A stretch of 64,000 nt of DNA from Romboutsia lituseburensis (GTDB lineage: Bacteria; Bacillota; Clostridia; Peptostreptococcales; Peptostreptococcaceae). The stretch is taken from positions 496,001 through 560,000 of the forward strand of contig NZ_JANQBQ010000001.1 of assembly GCF_024723825.1 (NCBI RefSeq), in the 5' to 3' direction. The notes beneath the pieces were generated by a model. That model searched no databases and was not told the DNA's origin. It saw only the letters and a program-made list of their open reading frames with translations. This document shows positions 42,826 to 52,023 of this stretch, piece after piece. The position numbers and the translations under genes were made by a program. Position 1 is the first letter of the stretch. Each line of letters opens with the position of its first letter.

Positions 42826-44655
42826 ATGTGTTCAATATGTGGAATAATCGACTTTAAAAATAAAGATAATCTAAATAAATATATATTACTAGAAATGGGT
42901 AAGGAATTAAGCCATAGGGGTCCTGACCAAAACGGTGTGTTTATTAATGATAAGGTTGCTTTTCAACACAATAGATTAGCAATAATGGACTTAGAAAATG
43001 GTCTTCAACCTATGACTAGATATTTTCAAGGCAATGAATACACTATAATTTACAATGGTGAAATTTACAATACACCAGAATTAAAATCAGAACTAGAAAG
43101 CTACGGAATAGAATTTAAAACTAATTGTGATACAGAAGTAGTGCTTTATTCTTATATAGTATTCAAAGAAGAATGTGCTGAAAAATTAAATGGAATATTT
43201 GCATTTGCTGTATTTGATAAAAGTAATAATGAAGTTTATATAGCTAGAGATAGATTCGGAATTAAGCCTTTATTTTATACTCAAGTAGGAACGTCACTAT
43301 TGTTTGCTTCAGAAATAAAAGCATTACTTAAACACCCTAAAGTAAATGCTAATTTAGATAAAGAAGGTTTATGGCAACTATTTTACTTAGCTCCTATGAA
43401 AATAAGCGGTACAAGTGTATTTAAAGATATACACGAAGTTAAGCCAGCTCATTTTGGAATATATAAAGATAATCACTTTGACTTGAAACAATACTGGAAC
43501 TTAGAAGCAAAAGAATTTGTAGGAACTGAAAAGGATGCTATAGAAAACACTAGATACTTAGTAACTGATGCAATTAATAGACAGTTAGTTTCAGATGCTC
43601 CTCTATCTACATTTTTATCAGGTGGTCTAGATTCATCCATAATAAGTTCTGTGGCTAGTCAAAAATATAAAAATGAAGGTAATATACTTGGAACATATTC
43701 TTTTGAATACAAAGGAAACAAGGAAAACTTTAAAAATACAATTTTCCAACCACAATCAGATGATGAATATGCAAGATATCTAGCTCATTATCTAAGAACA
43801 GACCACAGAATTTTAACTGCAGATATATCTGACATAACAAGTTTATTATTTGATGCTGTTAAATATAGAGATTTACCTGGAATGGCAGATATAGACTCTT
43901 CTCTTTTATACTATTGCTCTAAGGTAAAAGAACATCATACAGTTGCTTTATCTGGAGAATGTGCTGATGAAATATTTGGTGGCTATCCTTGGTTTTATAG
44001 AAAAGAAATGTTAGAGCGTGACTTCTTCCCTTGGATACATGATCCTCATACTCGTATAAGCTTATTTGATGATACTATAGTAAAAAGAAAAGAAGGATAT
44101 GAGTTTGTAAAAGAAGTTTATAAAAATAGTGTTAATGAATGTAGTATGCTCGATAGTGATAATGCTAGCATGAAACAAAGTAGAATAGCTACTTGGTTAT
44201 CTACTCAGTACTTTATGACTTCACTTCTTGAAAGAAAAGATAGAATGAGTATGGCCAGTGGTGTTGAAGTAAGAGTGCCATTTGCTGATCACAGAATATT
44301 AGAATATGTATTTAATGTTCCTTGGGAGTATAAATTTGAAAATGGAGTTGAAAAATCACTTCTAAGAAATGCTATGCATGACTGTTTACCTGATAAAATT
44401 TTAAATCGTAAAAAAAGCCCTTATCCAAAAACTCATAATCCACAATATGAAGAATTAGTTACTAAGTTATTAAGAGAAAAGCTAAAAAATCCTAACTCTG
44501 TACTTGCTAATATAATAGACTCTCATGCTTTAGATAATATATTACAGTACGAAAATATAACTTGGTTTGGCCAATTGATGTCAAAGCCACAACTTATTGC
44601 ATGGCTTGTTCAACTTGATTATTGGTTTGATTTATACAATATAAATATATTATAG
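42826..44655 (+). CDS. asnB: Asparagine synthase (glutamine-hydrolysing)
   Basis: 609 aa. The N-terminal class II glutaminase domain begins with catalytic Cys2 (MCSICG) and contains SHRGPDQ, FQHNRLAIMDL and YNGEIYN. The synthetase domain has PP-loop LSTFLSGGLDSSIISS (about 260-275), SGECADEIFGGYP and ERKDRMSMASGVEVRVPF. Makes asparagine from aspartate, ATP and glutamine. AGGAGG ribosome-binding site. Follows a leader with an attenuator-like hairpin and ends with a strong terminator. Confidence 0.96.
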   Translation: MCSICGIIDFKNKDNLNKYILLEMGKELSHRGPDQNGVFINDKVAFQHNRLAIMDLENGLQPMTRYFQGNEYTIIYNGEIYNTPELKSELESYGIEFKTNCDTEVVLYSYIVFKEECAEKLNGIFAFAVFDKSNNEVYIARDRFGIKPLFYTQVGTSLLFASEIKALLKHPKVNANLDKEGLWQLFYLAPMKISGTSVFKDIHEVKPAHFGIYKDNHFDLKQYWNLEAKEFVGTEKDAIENTRYLVTDAINRQLVSDAPLSTFLSGGLDSSIISSVASQKYKNEGNILGTYSFEYKGNKENFKNTIFQPQSDDEYARYLAHYLRTDHRILTADISDITSLLFDAVKYRDLPGMADIDSSLLYYCSKVKEHHTVALSGECADEIFGGYPWFYRKEMLERDFFPWIHDPHTRISLFDDTIVKRKEGYEFVKEVYKNSVNECSMLDSDNASMKQSRIATWLSTQYFMTSLLERKDRMSMASGVEVRVPFADHRILEYVFNVPWEYKFENGVEKSLLRNAMHDCLPDKILNRKKSPYPKTHNPQYEELVTKLLREKLKNPNSVLANIIDSHALDNILQYENITWFGQLMSKPQLIAWLVQLDYWFDLYNINIL

Positions 44656-44680
44656 TTAATTAAATTAACTTCTAAATTAT

Positions 44681-44718
44681 AAAAAGGTTATGTCTTAATA
44701 TTAAAACATAACCTTTTT
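44681..44718 (+). terminator. Terminator after asnB
   Basis: AAAAAGGTTATGT and ACATAACCTTTTT form a 13-bp stem with a T run, 25 bp after the asnB stop. Confidence 0.92.
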
Positions 44719-44765
44719 GTTTGTTACCTATATTATTAAATTTAACCCTTAATAGATAATTTATC

Positions 44766-46532
44766 TTATATTAATTTGTATCTTTCTAATAACTCTTCAA
44801 TTATAGTCCCTGAAATTTCTTTCATTGCAGATTTTACCTTAAGCTTAGTTGCCATTGGTAATTTAACATCTGTAAGCTTCTTACCATCTAGCATTTTCGC
44901 TGTTGAATCTAAAAGTACTCTAATATCATAGCAAGAAGCAAATACCTCAGGAACTCCTCTATCAACGTTAAGCAAAGTATAAACAGCTTCCATAGCAGTT
45001 CTTACAGAATATTCTGTTGTAAATACTGTATCACGAACAGTATCTGAGAATTGACCAATAAATGCAAAGTTTACACTATTTTCTGGTACAATCTTTGGTC
45101 TATCTCCCGATGTTCTTGGCATAAAAAATGAAGTAATATATGGCATCATACAAGGAATACAATGTGCTGAATTTGCCATATCAGGTATTTCTTCAACAGG
45201 AACTCCTAAATGATATAGCCACTCTTGAGTGATTTCATTGCCACTACATTCTTTCATAGGCTTTTTAATAAAGTCTCCTTCAACATTTGTAAATAATCCA
45301 TAAACCCATACTACAAGTTGATTATCTGCTTGTTCTTTAAAGTGTGGTTGACGATTTAAAGTATAACTCATTAACCAAGATGAATCTTTAACTGTAACAA
45401 TTCCACCTGTAACAACTTTTCCACTAAATGGATTACGCTTACATACTTTTTCTATATATGGAGGTATTCTATTATCTAAAGTAGTTATAGTAGCTGATTC
45501 CCAGTTAGTTTGATCTATATTAGTACAAAACTTATCTGGTCTACCAAAAGCTGGATCTTGTGCTGCAATATTTCTCCATAGTCTCCAACAAGCACCTTCT
45601 GAAGTATTTAAACCAGGTGCATTACTATCATCTCCAAGAGTTGAGTTTTCTGTACAACTACCATTTGTAATAAATACTAAATCATCTTCTACTAAATCAA
45701 TGGTTTCTTCTTTTCCATTATGAGTACAAACTATTTGTTTAGCTACTTTTTTATCATCATTTATTTCAAATATTACATTATTAACTATCGTATTATATTG
45801 GAAATGAACGCCATGAGCTTCTAAGTACTTAATCATTGGAAGAATTAATGATTCATACTGATTATATTTAGTGAATTTTAATGTTGAGAAATCAGGAAGC
45901 CCACCAATATGATGAATAAATCTTTGTATATATAACTTCATTTCTAAAGCACTGTGCCAATCTTCAAACGCAAACATAGTTCTCCAGTATAGCCAGAAGT
46001 TTGATTCAAAGAATTCTTGTGTAAATACATCTTTGATTTTCTTATCATATAATGATTCATTTCTAGACATAAATAACTGTATTATCTCCATAGATGCTTT
46101 ATCGCTTAATGTAAATTTACCATCAGTATGAGCATCTTCTCCTCTGTTAACTGTCGCTCTCATTAATGAATAATTTGGATCTTTTTTGTTTAACCAATAG
46201 TACTCATCCAGTACTGAAATTCCTTCTGTTTCTATTGAAGGTATTGATCTAAATAAATCCCATAAACATTCAAAGTGGTTTTCCATTTCACGACCACCAC
46301 GTATTATAAATCCCTTTTGCAAATCTTTAATACCATCACAAGCTCCACCAGCAATATCTAACTCCTCTAGTATATGGATATGTTCACCTTTCATTTGACC
46401 ATCACGAACTAAAAAACATGCAGCAGCTAAAGATGCTAACCCTGCTCCAACTAAGTATGCTGACTTTCTATCTACACCTTCTGGTTTTTGCGGACGTGCA
46501 AATGCTTCATAATTTCCATTGCTATAATACAT
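44766..46532 (-). CDS. ohyA: Oleate hydratase
   Basis: 588-aa FAD-dependent fatty acid hydratase (formerly 'myosin-cross-reactive antigen'). Adds water to the cis-9 double bond of oleate, giving 10-hydroxystearate, and so detoxifies unsaturated fatty acids. FAD motif AYLVGAGLASLAAACFLVRDG (about 25-45), then ILEELDIAGGACDG, GFIIRGGREMENHFECLWDL with the conserved active-site Glu region, and later NFAFIGQFSD. Complete and normal length. A TetR regulator gene lies just upstream on the same strand. Confidence 0.95.
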   Translation of the reverse strand: MYYSNGNYEAFARPQKPEGVDRKSAYLVGAGLASLAAACFLVRDGQMKGEHIHILEELDIAGGACDGIKDLQKGFIIRGGREMENHFECLWDLFRSIPSIETEGISVLDEYYWLNKKDPNYSLMRATVNRGEDAHTDGKFTLSDKASMEIIQLFMSRNESLYDKKIKDVFTQEFFESNFWLYWRTMFAFEDWHSALEMKLYIQRFIHHIGGLPDFSTLKFTKYNQYESLILPMIKYLEAHGVHFQYNTIVNNVIFEINDDKKVAKQIVCTHNGKEETIDLVEDDLVFITNGSCTENSTLGDDSNAPGLNTSEGACWRLWRNIAAQDPAFGRPDKFCTNIDQTNWESATITTLDNRIPPYIEKVCKRNPFSGKVVTGGIVTVKDSSWLMSYTLNRQPHFKEQADNQLVVWVYGLFTNVEGDFIKKPMKECSGNEITQEWLYHLGVPVEEIPDMANSAHCIPCMMPYITSFFMPRTSGDRPKIVPENSVNFAFIGQFSDTVRDTVFTTEYSVRTAMEAVYTLLNVDRGVPEVFASCYDIRVLLDSTAKMLDGKKLTDVKLPMATKLKVKSAMKEISGTIIEELLERYKLI

Positions 46533-46652
46533 TAAAAATCAACCCCTATGTTTTTTTATTATTTATTAACATAGTATTCTGTTTTGATTTTTTATTATAT
46601 ATACAATATTGTAGCTATGTAAAATATTTAGCCATACACTTAAAAGTGTAAA

Positions 46653-46686
46653 AAAACTAGACATATAATAACATTTGTCTAGTTTG
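46653..46686 (-). terminator. Terminator after the TetR gene upstream of ohyA
   Basis: AAACTAGACA and TGTCTAGTTT form a stem with TTTTTTTACAC following on the minus strand, about 25 bp after the stop at 46711. Confidence 0.85.
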
Positions 46687-46710
46687 TCCTTTTGTATTTA
46701 CTTTAATATA

Positions 46711-47271
46711 TTAATTGTCTGTTCTATATCTTTCTAAAGCTTCTTCTATATTTCCATAAATTAATGTATTTAATCTATCAATAATATCTTTTGGATTTTC
46801 TTTCATTCCTTTTTTTATCCAATCAAGCAAAATACCTACAAAAGCATATTTATAAAAGTCTGCTATAAATATTTTATCTTTTTCTCTAATAGGTATGTCT
46901 TTTGATTTTTCCTCAATTACTCCCATTAATAACGTATATGTTTCATTATATAGATATCTTTCTAAGTACTCTCTACTTACAGAATTAAAAGTATTTAAGG
47001 CAAATGATTTATTTTCTAAAATATAGTTAAATATATGATTAAACCCCTGCTGCCAAGTGTCATATGTCTTTTTTCCATCTAAGGCTTTGCTAGCTTCATG
47101 TGTATAAATCCACTCTAACAAATCATAAATATCCTTAAAATGATAGTAAAATGTTTGACGATTAACTTCACAATCCTCAGTAATGTCTATAACCTTTATC
47201 TTATCTAAGGGCTTTTGTGATAACATCCTTTTTAATGATGCTGCAAATGCCTTTTTCGTAATTTGAGACAT
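46711..47271 (-). CDS. TetR-family regulator (DhaS-type)
   Basis: 186 aa from ATG 47271 (MSQITKKAFAASLKRML), which has a GGGGGG ribosome-binding site; an in-frame upstream extension lacks one and is compositionally odd. DhaS/TetR_8-type HTH: LDKIKVIDITEDCEVNRQTFYYHFKDIYDLLEWIY (about 21-55). The C-terminal domain resembles TetR_C_8. Located directly upstream of oleate hydratase, probably controlling it in response to fatty acids (inference). Confidence 0.85.
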   Translation of the reverse strand: MSQITKKAFAASLKRMLSQKPLDKIKVIDITEDCEVNRQTFYYHFKDIYDLLEWIYTHEASKALDGKKTYDTWQQGFNHIFNYILENKSFALNTFNSVSREYLERYLYNETYTLLMGVIEEKSKDIPIREKDKIFIADFYKYAFVGILLDWIKKGMKENPKDIIDRLNTLIYGNIEEALERYRTDN

Positions 47272-47474
47272 AAAAATTCCCCCAACTATATTATTTTGAT
47301 TACTACTAATATACAGTATATCATCTATATAATTAAATATATTAAGTTTATTTTGCTTAAAATTACTAAACCATCTAAAAAATTTATAGATGATTTTTGA
47401 TGTAACTGCACTCTTCCATGCATTTTGAGCAACGGACGATATCATTCATAAACAACGACCTCCATTTATATAAT
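47272..47474. other. Spacer between divergent TetR and glnA genes
   Basis: Divergent promoter region. A TATAAT box for glnA stands at about 47475-47480 on the plus strand, and the minus strand carries the TetR gene promoter nearer 47290-47320. A minus-strand open frame continues upstream from the TetR start to 47445, but it has no ribosome-binding site and is not counted as coding. Confidence 0.45.
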
Positions 47475-47505
47475 TATAATAAGTTTTTAAAAATCAATAA
47501 AATGC

Positions 47506-47590
47506 AAAAAAGGCACCGTAGATTTAATATCTACAGCGCCTTTGCTGATAATATATTATATTAAAATATCGTTAAATGGTGCATGTTTTT
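47506..47590 (+). promoter_or_regulatory. Structured glnA leader with two exclusive folds
   Basis: Fold 1 (47508-47544): AAAGGC..GTAGAT pairs with ATCTAC..GCCTTT. Fold 2 would pair AAAAA and GCACC at 47506-47517 with GGTGC and TTTTT at 47578-47590. They share bases, so they are exclusive. The ANTAR antitermination protein encoded after glnA is a natural candidate to bind this RNA. The hexanucleotide loops usual for ANTAR targets were not found. Confidence 0.45.
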
Positions 47591-47613
47591 CTAAAATTGG
47601 GAGGAATTATTAA

Positions 47614-48933
47614 ATGAGTAATATTATTAATGATGTATTAGATTTTACTAAAGAAAATGATGTGAAATTTATAAAACTTTCATTTTGTGATATATTTGGA
47701 AGTCAGAAAAACATTTGTATAACATCAGAAGAGCTACCTCGTGCTTTTGAACATGGAATATCGTTTGATGCATCAGCTTTAAAAGGCTTTATGAATGTTG
47801 AAGAATCTGATTTATTTTTATTCCCTGATCCAACAACTTTATCTATACTTCCTTGGAGACCAGAACAAGGAAGAGTTGTTAGGTTATTTTGTGATATAAA
47901 ACATCCAGATAAAACACCTTTTGAAGGTGATGGACGACATATCCTAAAAAAAGCAATAAAAAAAGTTACTGATATGGGATATGTTTGCAAAATAGGTCCT
48001 GAATGTGAGTTTTATTTATTTGAGCTAAATGAAAAGGGCTACCCTACTAAAATACCCCATGATTTTGCTGGATACTTTGACTTAGGTCCATTTGATAGAG
48101 GGGAAAATGTACGTCGTGAAATTTGTTTAGCATTAGATGAAATGGGAATAATTCCAGAAAGTTCACACCATGAACAGGGGCCAGGTCAAAATGAAATCGA
48201 CTTTAAGTATAGCAATGCCTTAGATGCTGCTGATAATTTAATTACCTTTAAATCTATTGTAAAATCAGTTGCTAATAGGCACGGTCTATTTGCATCATTT
48301 ATGCCAAAACCTATTTTAGATAAAAGTGGAAGTGGACTTCATGTTAATATATCATTATTTAAAAATGGTATAAATATATTTGATAAAGAAATTAAAGAAA
48401 GCTATGGTATTGCTCAAAGTTTTATGGCTGGTATATTAACTCATATAGATGAAATAACTGCTTTTTTAAATCCATTAACAAACTCTTATTATAGATTGGG
48501 ATACTTTGAAGCACCTAAATATATTACTTGGTCTTGTCAAAATAGATCTCAACTTATAAGAATTCCTGCTGCTAAAGGAATTTATAGTAGAATGGAGCTT
48601 CGTTCTCCAGATCCATGTTGTAATCCATATATAGCATTTGCACTTATAATAAATGCTGGACTTGATGGTATAAAAAACAACCTAAAGCTTACTAATCCTT
48701 GTAATCTAAACTTATATGCTGCTTCTTTTGAAGAATTAAAAGATATAGCTTCATTGCCTACAAATCTAAGAGATGCACTACAAAAAGCTAAAGAAAGTAA
48801 TTTTGTTAAATCTGTACTTCCGCCTAACACACTAAAAAAATATATAGACTATAAAGATCAAGAATTTGAAGCATATTTATACGCTTCGAATAAAGAAACT
48901 ATCGAAGAAAAGTTGTATTTCCAAACTATGTAA
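47614..48933 (+). CDS. glnA: Glutamine synthetase, type I
   Basis: 439 aa; joins ammonia to glutamate using ATP. Family motifs: SFDASALKGFMNVEESDLFLFPDP (beta-grasp), CKIGPECEFYLFE (metal Glu), HHEQGPGQNEIDFKY, SGSGLHVNISLF and the ATP loop NRSQLIRIPAAKGIYSRMELRSPDPCCNPY. Shorter than the 469-aa enterobacterial enzyme and of the clostridial GSI-alpha length. GGGAGG ribosome-binding site. Followed 12 bp later by an ANTAR regulator gene, the usual clostridial arrangement for nitrogen control. Confidence 0.96.
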   Translation: MSNIINDVLDFTKENDVKFIKLSFCDIFGSQKNICITSEELPRAFEHGISFDASALKGFMNVEESDLFLFPDPTTLSILPWRPEQGRVVRLFCDIKHPDKTPFEGDGRHILKKAIKKVTDMGYVCKIGPECEFYLFELNEKGYPTKIPHDFAGYFDLGPFDRGENVRREICLALDEMGIIPESSHHEQGPGQNEIDFKYSNALDAADNLITFKSIVKSVANRHGLFASFMPKPILDKSGSGLHVNISLFKNGINIFDKEIKESYGIAQSFMAGILTHIDEITAFLNPLTNSYYRLGYFEAPKYITWSCQNRSQLIRIPAAKGIYSRMELRSPDPCCNPYIAFALIINAGLDGIKNNLKLTNPCNLNLYAASFEELKDIASLPTNLRDALQKAKESNFVKSVLPPNTLKKYIDYKDQEFEAYLYASNKETIEEKLYFQTM

Positions 48934-48945
48934 AGAGGTGGTTTA

Positions 48946-49524
48946 GTGGAAAATATCTTATTAGTAGTAAATTCAGACAAAGCTAAAGAAAATATAGTCC
49001 AGATGCTAAAGTCAAATGCCTCTTATAAAATATCTGTATCTAGAAATTGTTGTGAAGCAAGTAGAGCTTTAGTTGATAATATATTTGATTTAGTGATTAT
49101 AAATACACCTTTACCAGATGAGTTTGGAAGTGAACTTGCTCTTAATATAACTGAATCTACATCTTGTGGTGTTTTGCTTATAGTAAAAAATGATTTAGTA
49201 GATGAAATTTCACAAATTGTAGAAAATGCAGGTGTGTTTGTTATAGGAAAACCCATAAGTAAAGCAATGTTTTTTCAGACCTTAAAATTAGTAAGCGCCT
49301 TTCATAATAGGATTAGTAATTTAAAAAATGAAAATGATGTGCTTAAAAATAAAATCCAAGAAATAAAGCTTATTGATAGAGCTAAATGTATTTTAATAGA
49401 ATACTTAAATATGAGTGAAAATGAAGCTCATAAATACATAGAAAAGCAAGCTATGAACAATAGACTAACAAAAGTTGATATTGCTAAAGATATATTGAAA
49501 ACTTATGACTCTAAAGTTAATTGA
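48946..49524 (+). CDS. ANTAR-domain antitermination regulator
   Basis: 192 aa from a GTG start with AGAGGTGG placed 5 bp before it. N-terminal receiver-like domain (about 1-118) has FDLVIINTPLPDEFG at the phosphorylation position and a lysine in VIGKPISKAM. C-terminal ANTAR domain (about 128-188; IKLIDRAKCILIEYLNMSENEAHKYIEKQAMNNRLTKVDIA) binds RNA hairpins and prevents termination. The receiver aspartate seems to be replaced by asparagine (IINTPLP), so control may not use phosphorylation. In other clostridia such a gene after glnA acts in nitrogen control. Confidence 0.9.
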   Translation: MENILLVVNSDKAKENIVQMLKSNASYKISVSRNCCEASRALVDNIFDLVIINTPLPDEFGSELALNITESTSCGVLLIVKNDLVDEISQIVENAGVFVIGKPISKAMFFQTLKLVSAFHNRISNLKNENDVLKNKIQEIKLIDRAKCILIEYLNMSENEAHKYIEKQAMNNRLTKVDIAKDILKTYDSKVN

Positions 49525-49562
49525 TATAATCTTAAGCAACTGGGCAAAGTTTATTTATTACA

Positions 49563-49597
49563 AAAAAGATGTATCTAGAAATTAGATACATCTTTTA
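49563..49597. terminator. Bidirectional terminator between convergent genes
   Basis: AAAAGATGTATCTA and TAGATACATCTTTT form a 14-bp stem. The YjjW stop (49582) lies inside it, and the ANTAR gene converges from the left. Confidence 0.9.
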
Positions 49598-50391
49598 CAT
49601 AAGTTTCTTAAATTATTTATTTCTTCTTCACTAGGTCCTACTTCTCCATGAAGATCAATTCCTTCTTTTCTTACTCCATATTTTCTATAAGCATTAAATT
49701 TATACTTACATTTGTCCTCAATAATTTTTGATACTTCTAAAACAGTTTTTTCATTATCTAGATTTGGAGCTATAACTGTTCTAACCTCATATAGTTTGTT
49801 ATTATCTAAAAGATATTTTAAATTTTTTAAAACTATATTATTACTAGTACCTGTAACTTTAATATGCTCATCTTCGTCTATACTTTTTACATCTAGCATA
49901 AACTTATCAGTTATATCTACTAATTCTTTATACTCCGATAAATCTATTCCCCCATTGGTATCAACAAAACAAGTAAGTCCTAACTCATCTTTTACTTTTT
50001 TAAATAGATCTATTAAAAAGTCAGCATTTAAGGTACATTCTCCACCACTTACAGTTATACCTTGAATAAAAGGGCTTATTTCTTTTATTTGATTAAATAA
50101 CTCATCTACACTAAAATCTTTAGTTTTAGGAGTAGATAAATGACTACATTCCCTAATACAATTATCACATTGTACACATTTATCTTCATTCCAAATTACT
50201 TTTTCATCTTTTATTTCTAAAGCTTTAACAGGGCAAACCAAAACGCATTTTTTACAATTTATACATTTGTTTATAGTTTCAGGGTTGTGACAATAAGTGC
50301 ATTTAAAATTACATCCTTGAAAAAATATAGCAGTTCTATTTCCTGGCCCATCTATACATGAAAATGGAATAATCTTATTAACTAATGCCAT
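49582..50391 (-). CDS. yjjW: YjjW-type glycyl radical enzyme activase
   Basis: 269-aa radical SAM activase. CNFKCTYCHNPET (CxxxCxxC, about 28-40) is followed by a ferredoxin-like insert (CINCKKCVLVCPVKAL, CVQCDNCIREC) and GITVSGGECTLNADF, then DTNGGIDL and DVKSIDEDEH. Abstracts hydrogen from a partner GRE glycine. Its start lies 2 bp after the yjjI stop, with the same order on the minus strand, so YjjI is the substrate. Confidence 0.92.
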   Translation of the reverse strand: MALVNKIIPFSCIDGPGNRTAIFFQGCNFKCTYCHNPETINKCINCKKCVLVCPVKALEIKDEKVIWNEDKCVQCDNCIRECSHLSTPKTKDFSVDELFNQIKEISPFIQGITVSGGECTLNADFLIDLFKKVKDELGLTCFVDTNGGIDLSEYKELVDITDKFMLDVKSIDEDEHIKVTGTSNNIVLKNLKYLLDNNKLYEVRTVIAPNLDNEKTVLEVSKIIEDKCKYKFNAYRKYGVRKEGIDLHGEVGPSEEEINNLRNLCKRCI

Positions 50392-50393
50392 AA

Positions 50394-51887
50394 CTAATCT
50401 CTAATCTTTCTGTCAAATGCTTTTGCCCCATTTTTAGCATTCATACCAAATACTGTTGCATTGTTTTTTACTGCATTTCCACTTTCAAGTTGTGCTACTT
50501 CTGATTTTTTTACTAAATACCCTGTAACACGAACTACATCACAGCTATCACTATATATTGATATATATCTTATTCCACTATTAAATGCACCATCTATAAC
50601 ATTTACTACAGCTTCTAAATTGTCCTTATAAGTATCTTCAAATACAAATATATCACCTATTCCATTGAAGAAGTATTTATGATATGGTGCTGATTGTAAA
50701 ATGTGTTTGAATAATTCAGGTTCTTCACCTACTGGTATTCTGCATCCTGGTGATATTCCTTCATCTATATCTATTCCAACTTGTGCATGTAGCAAATGAT
50801 TTGAATTAAAGCCAGTTGAATATTTTGATTTATATGAAGTTACAATAGAATTAAGCTTCTCTATTATTCTTAATCCTAAATCATTAGCTTCTTTTGAGTA
50901 TCCAAATCTATCTTGTTGATTAGTTGCATTTAAAAGATAGTTTACTGCTTCTGCAAGTCCAACTACACCAAACATTCCACTAAATAATTCTTGTTTTACA
51001 AATCCTTCTAATACAAGGAAGTTTGACTTGAAAAATGCTGCTTCTTCAAGTAAAAATCTTACTCTTTCATCTATATAATCTAACATCTTAAGTGATGCAT
51101 AAGGTAATTTATTTTCTATAAAATCTTCAACAGAGTCTGATTCCTTAGCTAATTTGCTAAGAACTAGTCTAACTAGTGTATAACCTCCTCCACCTATTAT
51201 AAATCCATTATAACAACTTGCTAATGCGTACTTTTCTGTATTAAAATCTTTAACATCCATCTTATGATTTGCAAAACTTGGTTTAGCCGTTGATAAGGCC
51301 GTACTTGCACATAACTTTGTAAATTCCTTTGAAGTTAAGTCTTTGTCATATCTTACCGTTAAGTTTGGTACTGCACATTGAAGTTCTTCCATTGCCTTAA
51401 GTACAAGTCTTCCAGCTTTTGTATCTATTGGTCCTATATTTGCATGAACAAAAGAATCTGTTAGCGTTCTATCTATATGCTTTAAGAATAATTTAATAGC
51501 CTTATAAGCTTCATCTTCATCTTTTACAAAAAGCTCTAAAAGTTCATCTAGGTTTCCAAGATATACCGGATATGATGTTATAGATGGAACATGCTTATAA
51601 AATATTAATAATGTATTAGTTGCATCCCATATATCTGTTGGTGCATCTAGATCTAAAAATTTACATCCATTTTTCATTAATAATTCATAATCAGGTATTA
51701 TGTATCTTGGTCTATAAGGTGCATTACCTTCAAACATACCACATATTATATTTTTATCTAGTAACTGTTTAGTTTCTTCATCTATATTGAGTACATTTAA
51801 AGTACTCTCTGCTTGACCTGCTAATTGTAGTACTTGTTGACTGTAAGTTAGTGTTTTATTTTTTATAATATCTAGTACTGGTTGCAT
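50394..51887 (-). CDS. yjjI: YjjI-type glycyl radical enzyme, function unknown
   Basis: 497 aa, shorter than PFL-like GREs. The C-terminal glycyl-radical motif is DVVRVTGYLVKKSE (Gly near 465); the thiyl cysteine is probably in ALASCYNGFIIGGGGYTL (about 230). A GQLESGNAVKNNATVFGMNAKNG tail follows the radical loop. The YjjI family has no established substrate. First gene of a two-gene operon with its activase, and near a Crp/Fnr-like regulator gene. GGGAG ribosome-binding site. Confidence 0.9.
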   Translation of the reverse strand: MQPVLDIIKNKTLTYSQQVLQLAGQAESTLNVLNIDEETKQLLDKNIICGMFEGNAPYRPRYIIPDYELLMKNGCKFLDLDAPTDIWDATNTLLIFYKHVPSITSYPVYLGNLDELLELFVKDEDEAYKAIKLFLKHIDRTLTDSFVHANIGPIDTKAGRLVLKAMEELQCAVPNLTVRYDKDLTSKEFTKLCASTALSTAKPSFANHKMDVKDFNTEKYALASCYNGFIIGGGGYTLVRLVLSKLAKESDSVEDFIENKLPYASLKMLDYIDERVRFLLEEAAFFKSNFLVLEGFVKQELFSGMFGVVGLAEAVNYLLNATNQQDRFGYSKEANDLGLRIIEKLNSIVTSYKSKYSTGFNSNHLLHAQVGIDIDEGISPGCRIPVGEEPELFKHILQSAPYHKYFFNGIGDIFVFEDTYKDNLEAVVNVIDGAFNSGIRYISIYSDSCDVVRVTGYLVKKSEVAQLESGNAVKNNATVFGMNAKNGAKAFDRKIRD

Positions 51888-51982
51888 ATTTTTCTCCCTA
51901 TATAATTTATATTTTTATAATACATAGAAAATTATACTCATATTAAAATTATGGATAGATATAATTTACGTGTATGTATTTC

Positions 51983-52023
51983 AAAAAAGTCAACCTTATA
52001 AAATCTTCAAGGAAGACTTTTTT
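51983..52023 (-). terminator. Terminator after the Crp/Fnr gene
   Basis: AAAAAAGTC..ACCTT and AAGG..GACTTTTTT form an imperfect stem at the gene's end with T runs both ways. It separates the regulator from the yjjI promoter. Confidence 0.75.

Noticed and set aside
47272-47445. N-terminal extension of the TetR protein upstream of ohyA
   Set aside because: The ATG at 47271 has a GGGGGG ribosome-binding site and gives the family length; the extension has none and is AT-driven.
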